Assembly: GCA_963693365.1 (NCBI GenBank)
Contig: CAVNZM010000003.1
Location: 2,418,001-2,482,000, forward strand
Origin: Amoebidium appalachense
Lineage: Eukaryota; Ichthyosporea
Direction of reading: 5' to 3'
DNA: 64,000 bases
The notes beneath the pieces are model-generated. The model did not search any database. It was not told the DNA's origin and worked only from the letters and a program-made list of their open reading frames with translations. Shown here one piece after another: positions 11,028 to 38,454 of the stretch (position 1 is its first letter; each line of letters starts with the position of its first letter). Made by a program: the position numbers and the translations under genes.

Positions 11028-11477
11028 ACGCACACACACACAAAACCCTTCCAACAACCTTTTGCCCAGATACACGTCTACCGGTCCATCCACATCAGAG
11101 AGGAGGGAAGCAAGTTATACTTCCGGGTGGTGGCATCGGACTCATTCTATGGGAGCCCTCGCTACGACAGCATTCAGGTGGATGCTGTTGACGACCAAGG
11201 CAACAAGGACGAGTGGTATGCGCGGGTCTTGTGTTTGTTTAAATGCATGCACGAGGGAGAACGTAGGTGCTTTGCATTCGTTCAGTGGTATGAGAAGAAA
11301 GGGATGTGTTGTCGGTGTGGGTGTGAAAAGCTGGTTCTTGTAGACCATTACGAATGCATAGAGGTGGAATCGATTCTAGGGCTCGTGCACGTGGTTCCTA
11401 GGTTTGGAAAGGGCCCCAATGATTTCTATGTAAACAGGTTTATCTACCTGGGGACTGTGACTGAGCGCCAGAGCTGA
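9391..11477 (+). CDS. Plavaka-like transposase, C-terminal exons
   Basis: Four exons in matching phase: 9391-9595, 9849-10026 (or a shorter form to 9924, same phase), 10629-10831 and 11070-11477, the last ending in TGA. Exon 1 carries the NFIKFHVGKHY...FGAFESAEGGERHHK segment. This resembles the K-x-H...HY...FG...E..HK block near the C-terminus of Plavaka transposases, which are CACTA-related and best known from fungi. The last exon has PRYDSIQV, YARVLCLF, FAFVQWYE and then HVVPRFGKGPNDFYVN, which resembles the terminal P-x-FG...FYVN region of the same proteins. N-terminal exons, including most of the catalytic core, were not found. They may be lost or displaced by the 183-bp satellite upstream. 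The second intron holds a copy of the 177-bp repeat. As the only recognisable transposase between the TIRs, it is the likely mobiliser. Confidence 0.7.
10345..10530 (+). repeat. Third copy of the 177-bp repeat, in a transposase intron
   Basis: Carries GACTTCCCGTGCATAGTGCA, CCCCCACCAGCAT, CTAGGGGGGCTTGCAC and TATCGCGCAAACAATTTTAC in the same order as at 9016-9345, with substitutions. It lies between transposase exons 2 and 3. Confidence 0.8.
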
Positions 11478-11808
11478 GTATGTAATTGGTCGTGCACGTG
11501 TAATCATCAATCTCCTTGGCTTGCATTATTTGATGTGTGTGTGTGTGTGTGTGATATTGATAGGACCCGATAAAGAAGTGTGTGTGTTCGTGTGTTGTTC
11601 AACTGACTGTTCAGTAACTATACGTGAATAGTCATAACCTAAGAGGACGATGAGTATTACATTGTGCCGCCTGTTTGTTTGAATGTTCGTACCCATAGAA
11701 TGAAGGAAACCGAAACTGTGTACCGTAAAGTTTGTAACAGCATGAATGCCCCTTTACGATCTCAAAATAAATCGAAGGACTGTATAACCCGTGTGTGCGT
11801 GTGTGCGC

Positions 11809-11850
<42 letters not shown>

Positions 11851-12140
11851 ATATGTCCGTGTGTGCATCAGCCACACAGCGCACGCACAAACGCGTGCAT
11901 GCATGCACGCACGCACACACACACACACACACACACGCACGCACACACACACACATACACGCACACACACACAGACACACATACACGCACACACACGCAC
12001 ACACACACACACGCACACACACATACACAAAACACATACACACACGTGCGCGCAGGCACACACGCACGCACGCGCACACACACACGCATATACAGACACA
12101 CGTCACAGAACTCCAAACAAGCACGTAGGCACTCAACAGT
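11478..12140. repeat. Post-transposase spacer with GTGC/CA microsatellite
   Basis: Downstream of the transposase stop are about 300 bp of unique sequence with more GAATG/GTTCGT words (11620-11700). A (GTGC)n tract (11795-11850) and a long (CA)n/(GCAC)n tract to about 12105 follow. No gene is seen. Confidence 0.7.
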
Positions 12141-12308
12141 GTATTCACGAATACATGATGTGTTCACAAGGCGACGATGTTCAGGGATATTCGTCCAATC
12201 AAAAGTCTCCAAATATTTCCCACAATCACAACGACCGAGGATGTTTTTGCCCTATATAAAGCCAGTATTCCCACCACTACTAATTGTGCGCAGGTATACC
12301 TGCGCACA
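12141..12308 (+). promoter_or_regulatory. TATA box flanked by palindromes
   Basis: GTATTC-AC-GAATAC at 12141-12154 repeats the subterminal word as a palindrome. TATATAAA follows at 12253-12260. Then comes a perfect 24-bp palindrome at 12285-12308 (half-site TGTGCGCAGGTA). The order of word, TATA box and operator-like palindrome at the start-site position looks like an autoregulated promoter of the element. The gene it would drive is not evident, since the next 400 bp are AT-rich with no clear ORF. Confidence 0.45.
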
Positions 12309-12699
12309 TATTAGCACTCCACATGACGTAGTATTAAAAACCCGTGGATATATATTTTTTTTTCGTGCTCACTACTATATTATAGCCTTGCTAATTAATC
12401 AATATTTGAGCTCTTTGCTGTTTATTTCATATTTTACATTTCGCCGCGAGCTGCAAACAGAGTTGGCTTTTATATTTATTGAAGGGTATCGATACCTGCG
12501 TATTTCAAATAATACCGTCAAACATTTATAATAAAATTTGTTGATGTCTATACAGTGTTTCAAATAAACCTTCTTAAAACATTCAATCTATATTTTAGCT
12601 TTTTAGCACATCCCCCCCTTTTTTTAGTTATCTACGCAGTGGTTTTTGTCGCTCTCCCTTGCCTGGGTGCTTTAAAAAGCTATATATATATCGGCGGTG
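12309..12699. other. AT-rich stretch, no gene seen
   Basis: AT-rich unique sequence. One open frame spans 12315-12531, but it has no splice sites, homology or codon character that would support it. Confidence 0.5.
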
Positions 12700-13745
12700 T
12701 CCGTTTGTGTTCATGGCACGTTCAACGTGTATTCAGCGTGAGCACTCGTTTGCACTGATGGATATTCAGTTGCACCAAGCTCCTCCCCTGCCGGCGGCGG
12801 CGAACGCGGCGGAGCTGCGTTCGAATCGTGCTCAATCCTGTACAAAAACGTTCTAATCGACTGTTCGCAGAATGAAAAATAAAAAAATGGCACGAAAACT
12901 GGCCAAAATGGTGTTACAAATTTACTGGAATGCAACAGTATATACAAAAACGTACAAAAACGTTCGGGTTGGGCACTTTGTTGCATTTTTGAGCATTCAG
13001 CGAATGTACATCCGGGAAACTGGGTACTGGTCATAACGATCTGTGCCAGAGCCGCTGTCCATTGGTGGATCTCACTCAGGATCATGGTGGCATATCCGCG
13101 GTGTACATGTGGGGTTTAATTTCGCTCTTCTCTTTCTTTTCTCGTTTGTTGTAACCAGCACAGCGTTACAAGGCGGTCGCAGTAGACGCAATAAAGCTAC
13201 ATATAATATATATATATATATATATATTACGTACTACTCCCACCGTCACGCGAACCTGCCTTGCTCAGCCTCACTCGATGCGCGTATCCGTGTGTGTTCA
13301 TGGAATGTTCAATCAGAACATTTGTGGATAGCCATTGGCACCCAGCTCCTCCCCTGCCGGCGCGGCGGAGCTGCGTTCGAATCGTGCTCAATCCTGTACA
13401 AAAACGTTCTAATCGACTGTTCGCAGAATGAAAAATAAAAAAATGGCACGAAAACTGGCCAAAACGGTGTTACAAATTTACTGGAATGCAACAGTATATA
13501 CAAAAACGTACAAAAACGTTCGGGTTGGGCACGTTTTTGCATTTTTGAGCATTCAGCGAATGTACATCCGGGAAACTGGGTACTGGTCATGACGATCTGT
13601 GCCAAAGCCGCTGGCCATTGGTGGATCTCATTCAGGAATGCGGCGAGCGCAGCAAGGCCGTTTCAATGGGCGTACATCCAACCTTTTTTCGTTTCGGTCC
13701 GGTCTGTTCTTTGCAAAAAGCACAGCGTTACAGGGCGGTCAAAGT
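12700..13745. repeat. Direct duplication of a promoter-proximal block
   Basis: About 480 bp are present twice with a 566-bp offset. For example, GCTCCTCCCCTGCCGGCG is at 12779 and at 13345, followed in both copies by GGAGCTGCGTTCGAATCGTG, CAAAAACGTTCTAATCGACT, GGTGTTACAAATTTACTGG, GGGAAACTGGGTACTGGTCA and CACAGCGTTACA. Identity is high, with small indels. The second copy lies directly upstream of the TATA box and gene at 13776-15074. The copies are separated by an (AT)n tract near 13205-13228. Confidence 0.9.
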
Positions 13746-13775
13746 AGCTAGACACAGCCTTCACTTAGTAATTCT

Positions 13776-13783
13776 TATATAAG
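13776..13783 (+). promoter_or_regulatory. TATA box of the small Cys/His-rich gene
   Basis: TATATAAG, 60 bp before the proposed ATG at 13844 and directly after the duplicated block. Confidence 0.45.
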
Positions 13784-13843
13784 CATACCCGAACCTTTCC
13801 CTGTCGTTCCCTTACGTTTCTCCGCCATAGTATAACCTTCAAC

Positions 13844-15074
13844 ATGAGCGATTCGCCAGCAGACGCGCAACAAAAGGTAGTTGTTGAGTAAAAATTGATG
13901 AGTTGGTCGTGAAAATCCAAAATGGCCTGAACATTTCGACTCTTTCAATTCCTCTCGGTACAACAAGCCCTCTTCAGTTTGTTTCAACAACACCTGATCA
14001 AGTCGGCAGGCCAAATCGCCAACTTGGGTTTCAAGCCCCCACCCCCGCTAGGGCCTCCCCGCCGGCCTCTCACCCGCTTGTACCAGAAAACCGCGTCATC
14101 ACACCCGCCGTTGCTCGCCAGCTCATCACGGACATCGGCGCAGACAAATGGCTGTCGTGCCTCTGTGTCCGGGCTCCCCAGGTCGAGGGCGTTACCGTGC
14201 AGCGGGAACCGTCGAGTTTTGGACAATGCGTAGGGTACAGTGCACCCCCTCACAACGCCACTCAGTGCAAGAAGAAAGCAACGGAGGAAGGTGGTCTGTG
14301 TGTGCTGCACCAGGCACAACTTGGGACCGGAGGAGGCTATGGCCAGGTTCACATTGGTCCCCTCTTTCCCCATCTCTCCTACTCACACACATTGTCACCC
14401 TGACGAGCAGACATCTTTGTGCCTGGATACTCACACTCTAGCTCCCCACAGTCTTGCACCTCACCTCTGTCTCTTGTTTCTTCGCATATACCCCCCCTCG
14501 CCCCCACCAGCTTTCCTCCGCCCCTCCCCCCCTCCCCCTTCCCCCCTTACACGGTCTGAACCCGAGTTGTCTTTCTGACGTTTCTCCCACTCTCATCTTG
14601 CTCCCCCCCCCCCCCCCCCCGCCTAAACCTCCCCCCCCCCCCCCCCCCGTCCCCAACCAATACTTCCCCTTCCCTCCTCTCCTCTCACTTCTCCTGGGCC
14701 ATCCCCTCTTCCCCCCTACACACACACCCTCCCCCTTCCCCCCCCCCCCCTCCCCCCCCTTCCCCCCCCCCCCCTGGGCCCCTCCTGCACACACTCAGGT
14801 TCACAAATGCAAGAAGTTCCTGTGCGCAAACCTGGTCACCTGCTGCGAAGGGTACTGTGTGTCCCATACAGTTCACTTCCATCTTGAGCGCAACGGTGAG
14901 ACACCCCCCCCCTCCCCCCCCCCCCCCCCCCCCCTATCCCCCCCCCCCCCCCTCCCCCGCCCTTCCTTCCCCAGTCCCCCGCTCGCCCCCCACCGCCCCC
15001 TCACCCCACTAGCCTGCGGTTTAAACCAACCGGCCTTTGAACAGGAGTGTGGCCTCATGTTTGTTACTTCTTAG
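13844..15074 (+). CDS. Cys/His-rich accessory gene of nested element
   Basis: The proposed start ATG at 13844 (MSDSPADAQQK) ends at a donor AAG before GTAGTT. The second exon begins after CTCTTCAG at 13978 and runs to about 14344. It contains VARQLITDIGADKWLSCLCV and a zinc-ligand-like region C...HNATQCKKKATEEGGLC-x2-H. A third exon, 14799-14892, follows CACACTCAG (VHKCKKFLCANLVTCC, EGYCVSH, HFH). A last small exon ending at the TAG at 15072-15074 reads ECGLMFVTS. The Cys and His spacing suggests a metal-binding, perhaps DNA-binding, domain, as expected for the second protein of CACTA-type elements that binds subterminal words. That role is inference. The intron between exons 2 and 3 starts and ends with the same CAGGTTCAC, so its exact join is ambiguous. 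Confidence 0.45.
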
Positions 15075-15273
15075 TGTTCTTTTGCTAACCCCCAGGATCC
15101 TCCCCCCCCCCCCCCCCCCCTCGCCCCTCATCAGCCACATACATTCCTTCCCCATGCTCTGCTTGCACCCCCCCCCCCCCCCCCCCTAAACCTGCCGTCC
15201 CCTTCCCCCCACCCCCCCCCCCCCCCCCCCACCACGCACACACGGACACGCACACGCGTGCACACTTACACAC

Positions 15274-15321
<48 letters not shown>

Positions 15322-15559
15322 ACATACACACACACAAACACCACACACACACACACACATACACACATGCACACATGCACACACACATGCAGGTTCTCAG
15401 ATAGTTCACTCGCCTGCGGCAGCATCTTCAAGTTAACGAAGCCACCACCAAGCTACTAGGGACTGCCGTTAATTTAGTAATAAAAGAAAGTGATAAAAAA
15501 ACCTTGAGTCCGGGTCCTTAACCCCCCCCCCCCCCCCCCCCCCCCATCCTTTTGCATAC
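15075..15559. other. C-runs and CA tract, no gene seen
   Basis: C-runs at 15101-15120, 15169-15186 and 15218-15231, (CA)n at about 15270-15320, and a 26-base C-run at 15520-15545 that borders the right subterminal region. Confidence 0.7.
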
Positions 15560-16110
15560 ATGAATATGCAGGCTGAATGTACATGTACACGGTAGTTGTA
15601 CTACTGGAATATACCATCTTCTTCATATTCATTAGCATTCATATTCATATTCAATATTATCTGAGATGTGCCCAGCTACTATCCATGTATGTTCACGAAG
15701 AGTATGGGGTTAGTACACATGAGTACCATATGGACACTATGCGGTGCAATGGAATACATAGTGTATAGGTGATATTCAGAGGGTATTCATAGGATATTGT
15801 GTGGTACCAGTGACTGTTCAGTATGAGTATTTGGGTTGGTATACTATACGTGTTCATAGTGTGTTACAAGAATACAATCGAATACGCGTTGCGTGGGTAT
15901 TACTTGAATGTTCGTCATTAGGTATTCACATATATTCCGCATGTGTTCCATATGTGTTCGTCTGACATTCATAAGGCATTCATGAATACATGGTGCCCGT
16001 TAGTGTTCATTGGAATGCCATACACGTGTACGAGTGTATCATTTAATGTTCTGGCTGAATATTCATGGTCGCGTTTTGGACAGTATATTCCAATAATATT
16101 CAAGTACACC
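15560..16110. repeat. Right subterminal word-rich region
   Basis: About 550 bp with the same words as the left end (GAATAC, GAATGT, ATTCAT, GTTCAT, GTTCGT) in both orientations, for example the four ATTCAT words near 15627-15650. The words stop about 10 bp before the right inverted repeat. Confidence 0.6.
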
Positions 16111-16115
16111 CCGGG

Positions 16116-16129
16116 GGGGTTTGCTGATG
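16116..16129 (-). repeat. Right terminal inverted repeat
   Basis: GGGGTTTGCTGATG, the exact complement of 1438-1451. Retroelement integrase sequence resumes immediately after it. Confidence 0.85.
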
Positions 16130-18130
16130 GGGGGGCTAGTGAGAGACGGGGGGGGGAGGGGGGGAAGGGGGGGAGAGTGAGCAGAAAGGAATAGATGCTG
16201 TGTCTGTGGATGTGTCTTCTTGGGTTCCGGGGTTGCTTGCTTATAAGTGTAGGAGAGGGGGGGGGAGGTATTTGTCAGTGTCTGAGGTCGGGACCGAGTC
16301 CCATGGCTCGGCCCCTGCCTTAGGACCTACGGCTTTGATCTTAGCTCAGGAGGAAGATGTGTTGATTGGTCTGGTTAAGAATTATTTAAAGGGGCCGGTT
16401 GATTCGATTAAATTTAAAAATAAAAGGCAGATGATTAAGGTAGCTAAGTTAGCAAAAATGTGTCAGGTAGAGCAGGATTTAGTTTATCATTGTTCTGGGC
16501 CAGACGGACACCGAGTTTGGGTCCCGACGGCACTTGTGCCTGAGGTTTTGCATATGGTGCATGAGCATCCCATGGCTGGTCATTTAGGTGTAAATAGGAC
16601 GTTGCTTCGTGTTAATCGTTCGTATTTTTGGCCGGGTATGAGTAGGGAGGTGAGGGATTATGTGTTGTCATGCATGCATTGTCAGGAAAGGAATGAGAGT
16701 CCCCACTCTCGTTCCCGCCCGTCGTTTATTAGGGATTTTAATGTTCGTATGTTTGAAAGGGTAGCAGTGGATGTGGTCGGTCCTTTTAATTCTACGGTTG
16801 AGGGTAACACTGTTCTTGTTACCGTCACCGATGTGGCCACTCGTTGGGTTGAAGTTTTTCCTCTCCCCACTGCTAATGCCGTTTTGTTTGCTCGTATTTT
16901 TGTGGATGAAATTTGTCTTAGGTTTGGTTGTCCTCGTGTTTTGTTAACGGATAGGAGTCGTGTGTTTTTAAATCAGTTGGTGTCGGAGGTATGTAAAATT
17001 TTAAGGGTAGCTCATATCACTACGTCTGCATATCACCCTCAAGCAAATGCCATCTCTGAACGTGTGCATGCAGTGTTTCAGAAGTCCTTTGGCAAAATGG
17101 TGGATGTGGAGGCTAATGATTGGGATCATATGTCTAGGTTTATTGCTCATTCATATAATTCTACCCCTCATGCTGTGACTGGTTTTTCTCCGTTTTATTT
17201 GGTCTATGGGCAGGAGGCTATTAGTCTGTTGGATACGGCACTTTTGCCGATGGGGGGGGCTGACCGACTAACCTATCCCCACTGGACTGAGTTCCGGGAG
17301 CAGCTACTAACCCGGGCCCGGGCTGCACGTGATGCAGCTCTGGCCCGTACACAGCAGGCACAGACACGTGCAGACGTGTCCACACGTCCGTTACGTGAAC
17401 TTGCCGAGGGTACTTTAGTTTTAATTAGGGATCATACTAGGAAAAAGAGATATAAGCAGGAGCAGGAAGGTAAGGGTGAAGGTGAAGGTCTTCGTAAGTA
17501 TGGTAAGAAATGGTTGCCTCTTTTCATTGGCCCGTATAAAATAGTGGCTAGGTTAGGTCCGACGGAATATAAGGTGCAGAGGTTAGATAATGAGAGTGAA
17601 TTAGATTTTTTAATGTAGATGATATAAAAGAATATTATGATAGGGCCCTTAGGGTAAAACGGCCGGAGGGCCGTCGAGTGTTAGATGCATTCACCCCCGA
17701 CTATGACGGGTCGGTGGATGTATCGGAGGCTGCAGTAGATAAAATTATGGATAAAAAGGTTATCGAAGGTAAGGAAGGTAAGGTAAATTATTATTTAATT
17801 CGTTTTGAGGGGGGTTATCAGGAAGATCAGTGGTTGCCTGAGTTTCATTTGGATTGCCCGTTTTCTATTCGTGCTTATGAGGCTAGATTAGTGCAGAGGG
17901 AGTTGCCTAGTGCTCCCTCTCGGCCAAAGAGAGTTATTCCTCAGTTTAACCGTGGTGTGAAAAAGTCGGTGGGGGAGGGGGCCGGGGGGGGAGTGATGCA
18001 AATACACGTAGACACACGGGGGGAGGGGGAGGGAGGGGAGGAGACCGAGGAGGAGTGTGAACGTAGTCGTAGGAATTTAATTTATTATCATAGGTGTCTC
18101 CGTAGGTATCAAGCTTATGGTGTAGATTAA
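16130..18130 (+). pseudogene. pol: pol fragment: integrase, GPY/F module, chromodomain
   Basis: The frame is open from the element boundary. The integrase has the HHCC zinc region (H-EHPMAGH...C-MH-C near 16557-16682) and the DD35E core: Asp in VDVVGP near 16768, Asp in LLTDRS near 16950, and Glu in ISERVHA exactly 35 residues later. A GPY/F module (FIGPYKIV near 17530) follows. The frame then shifts in a T6 run near 17604-17611, and the protein continues to a chromodomain (VDKIMDKKVIEG, YYLIRFEGGY, DQWLPEFHLD near 17730-17860) and a Gly/Glu-rich tail ending in TAA at 18128-18130. The chromodomain is expected to bind modified histone H3 and guide integration. All catalytic residues are present. 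The frameshift and the upstream 14.7-kb insertion break the gene. Confidence 0.92.
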
Positions 18131-18240
18131 TTTACTATTTTTCTTCGTAATTTATTTAATTTAATTTTTTTAGGAGACTGATTAGTCTATGTCTTTTTAG
18201 GGGGTGTTAGATGTAATGTGACTGAGGTGGGACTCAGCTT

Positions 18241-18262
18241 TTCCGGGGGCCGGGGGGGGAGT
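18241..18262 (+). other. Polypurine tract
   Basis: GGGGGCC followed by CGGGGGGGGAG lies directly before the putative LTR start TGACATA. It fits the plus-strand primer position of an LTR retroelement. Between the pol stop at 18130 and this tract there is about 110 bp with no gene. Confidence 0.55.
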
Positions 18263-18313
18263 TGACATATACTAATCCGTCTCAGCAGATTAGCCTAGGT
18301 CTACGATCGAGAT

Positions 18314-18350
<37 letters not shown>

Positions 18351-18998
18351 GGCCCGGGTCCACAGATCATCAAGATCAAGTCCGGGGCCTCAAGATAGCT
18401 GTGCAGCTGCGTGCATCATCTTGCCTCTGCCGGCGCAGGGCAGGACCACGTCAGCTGGGACAGCCGACCAATAGAATTCTAATTAGTGTGTAGGATAGAT
18501 CGTAGGAGGACTTAGGAATGTGATTGTTCGGGCAGAAGCCCTTTTGTAAATATTGGCAAGTTCTGATAGTGTATGCTGCCAAACGTATTTATATATTTCG
18601 ATGACAGAGGAAAGGGGGGAGGGAGGGGGGAGGGAGATAGTATGAAATGTAGAATTAGACTCTGCGGTGCCACTAGGGGAAGGGTGAGGGGTGAGACTTG
18701 GATAAATATATTAGTTGAGTAGATCGACTTAGCTCGTGCAGGCGCACGATAAAAGTAGATCGGAATGTTAATGGAATGTGGCATCGCGATCGTAGGGGGC
18801 CAGGTGATGATGATCTTGTAGGGCACGGCCTTGATGGCCTCAGTCGTAACTTAGACTCAATCCGTACGGATCTAAGTTTGCCCGTCGGAGCCTGGTCTTA
18901 ATAAACTTTACCGTTTTTCTATACACGTTCGTTCCTTTTCGTGTGTGTACACTTAGTAGAGTGCCGCGTCTCTAGTACACATATATTAGGATACGACA
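18263..18998 (+). repeat. Putative 3' LTR, about 736 bp
   Basis: It begins TGACATATACTAAT and ends ATTAGGATACGACA. These are imperfect inverted ends (11 of 14 match) with the canonical TG...CA. A polypurine tract precedes it, and AATAAA near 18899 could be the polyadenylation signal. A 40-base G-run lies at 18316-18349. The 5' LTR is outside the window, so the ends cannot be confirmed by comparison. Confidence 0.55.
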
Positions 18999-19757
18999 AT
19001 GCCCTCATCAGCGAAACTGCTGCCATCAGCGCAGCTTCGGTTGCCGACGGTGTGTCAGGCAGCAGCAGTAGCACTGCTTTCAACAATACAGCTGCATTCA
19101 CCGTTTCTGTGGTCAACACAGGTGCAGAGGGCATATATGCACCACAAGCACGCACTGTCTTCGGCAGCTATTTGCTCAACAGCAACGACGGGGGTTACTG
19201 CTTGCAACTGCACAACTTCGTCGTCGGAGGGACGAGCGTGTTCAACTGCAATCATCCCGCCTCCAACCTGAGCCTGACGTATGACGGCGCTGGCCAACTG
19301 CTCCTCAGGGGCACCCTCGTCTGGTGTCCCAGTTACTTTGCAAGCAGCCAGGATTGTGATAGGTTTCTGGGAACACCTTCGTCCGTATGCTATGCTGACT
19401 TCAAGTACAAAGTATCACCAGTCGGCGATGCTCTGCTGAGTGGTTGCCAACGATCCGGCTGAGTTTGGAGGTGGAACCCTGGCATGTCTCGACCAGACAG
19501 CAACTTTCAGTGGGAAACCGTCCATTACGTACACAAATTCGACGTCAAGTGCGCCTGTATTAGGTTCGATGGTTGTTTCAGGGGGGCTGTTGAATTCCGG
19601 GGAGAACGGAAGGGGCTGGTTAGTGCTCTTAGCGGATATGACGGTCCGTGGTGATTGTGTGTTAGTAAAATTGAATAGCTCCAGCAACGTGTCTCATTGG
19701 CCAATATGGAATCATATTTGCTCTATTAGCTTCTTTCCGGAAACCATTCTCTACTAG
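18999..19757 (+). pseudogene. Truncated Ser/Ala-rich ORF abutting the LTR
   Basis: An open frame enters from the LTR edge (ALISETAAISAASVADG) and reads for about 145 codons, including TVFGSYLLNSNDGGYCLQLH and several Cys. Near 19430-19445 the frame must shift by one base to continue (VVANDPAEFGGGTLACLDQ) to a TAG at 19755-19757. Codon use and composition look coding. The protein resembles a secreted or surface protein (Ser/Thr/Asn-rich, spaced Cys), but I recognise no family. Its missing N-terminus at the LTR suggests the retroelement inserted into this gene. A coincidental ORF remains possible. Confidence 0.35.
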
Positions 19758-25851
<6,094 letters not shown>

Positions 25852-26756
25852 GCACGCAGCCTGTGTATGGTGAGGGGTCGGTGGTGATGTCGGAAATACT
25901 TAGAGAATAGAGGCTTATGATCAGAATTCAATTCTCGGGAATGCTTGTAGCTGCACACACCTCGGGAATAGAACATACTAAGGATTCAAACCTCGGGAAT
26001 GCGTAGCACAAACCTCGTGAATGCCTAATTAGATTGCACAAACCTCGGGTATACACAGGGGAATGCCTAGCTGCACAAACCTCGGGAGTGCCCAGGGGAA
26101 TGCCTATAAAAACCTCGGGAATACTCATTGAACCTAGGTGTCAAACCTCGGGAATACTCATTGAACTTGTGCACAGGGGTCAAACTCGGGAGTACGTCAA
26201 CTGTGCAAACCTCGGGAATAATATGCGGCGCAAACGGTGCAAACCTCGGGAATAGTCATTGAGCCTATCATGATATAGGGGTCAGACCTCGGTATTAATA
26301 CGTCAACTGTGCAAACCTCGGAAATATATGTGGCGCAACTTGTGGTGCAAACCTCGGGAATACTCATTGAACTTATGTATACGGGGCAAACCTCGGGAAT
26401 ACGTCAACTGTGTAGACCTCGGGTATACTCTTTGAACCATTGAACCTAATGCATAGGGGTCAAACCTCGGGAATAAGATGCGGCACAAAACCTCGGGAAT
26501 GCTCAGTACAAACCTCCGTGTGCGTTAGTATGTAGTTTGTAAACACACACATGTACACACACACATATAAGCGGCCACCAGTATATGAATTACATATGTA
26601 TGAGTGATACAAAGGCAGATCTCAGCGGCTAACCAATCGATATCGGCGCAGCTGTCGCCTACGTGAGGTGCTCGAATGTAACACATCAGGAGTGTTGCCT
26701 GCCACAAAGAGAAGTCCTATAGTCCTATGCCCATCTGCCCGGGTTCAACAGGAACC

Positions 26757-37912
<11,156 letters not shown>

Positions 37913-38391
37913 ATGTGTTTTGGAATGAATGGTATTTAAAAAATGGTAGGAATGCCCGAACTCACATTTCTGGTGAGACTAACCAATTGCGATGTTTATA
38001 ATTCCTAATATGTATCTTCTAACATGACTGAATTGTCAACAATGACATCACAATCGACTTCAGATAATGGTAATCGGTTGGTATGTAAATTCAAAGCTGA
38101 CATGGGTCGCTGGCGATCCACACAGCACATATGCATGTTAAATTAAACACGGGGCCTTCTCCGGGAGCAACCGTGCCTATTAGTCAAACTAAACAGGAAC
38201 ACGTGTTGCAGAGTTGCAGACGGATACGTAAATTTTAACACAACTGCTACACGTCAGCACAATGCTGTTACTGTAGACATGGAGCACCTCCACGATTACT
38301 AACACGGCCTTTATGAAGGTCTGGATTTAAACCGGGGAGTGGGAATGGGTGGATCACGGGTGGCAGTGGTGGCATGCGTGTATGTGTGTTT

Positions 38392-38454
<63 letters not shown>

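Larger units (their letters stand above)
1438..16129. mobile_element. 14.7-kb nested DNA transposon, Plavaka/CACTA-like
   Basis: The element is bounded by perfect 14-bp inverted repeats (CATCAGCAAACCCC at the left, its complement at the right) and sits exactly between the RNase H and integrase parts of a retroelement pol gene. Both ends carry subterminal regions crowded with GAATAC/GTATTC-type words in both orientations, which is typical of CACTA-group elements. Inside are transposase C-terminal exons (9391-11477, plus strand), a small Cys/His-rich gene (13844-15074, plus), a broken gene (3293-4201, minus), a 183-bp satellite (5383-7195, inverted at 8662-9015), a 177-bp repeat, and a duplicated promoter-like block. 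Flanks are G-rich (GAGGGG before, GGGGGG after), so a short target duplication is possible but its length cannot be read. Family assignment rests on the transposase. Confidence 0.85.
1..18998 (+). mobile_element. Ty3/gypsy chromovirus, left-truncated and split
   Basis: An LTR retrotransposon whose 5' part (5' LTR, gag, protease) lies left of the window. Visible in order are reverse transcriptase and RNase H (2-1437), integrase with GPY/F module and chromodomain (16130-18130), a G-rich polypurine tract ending near 18262, and a probable 3' LTR (18263-18998). The RT-RH-IN order and the C-terminal chromodomain place it in the Ty3/gypsy chromoviruses. The pol gene is interrupted at 1437/16130 by a 14.7-kb inverted-repeat element. 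Several single-base frameshifts, two of them in homopolymers, remain in pol. This copy is therefore not functional as read, unless the homopolymer lengths are assembly errors. Confidence 0.9.
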
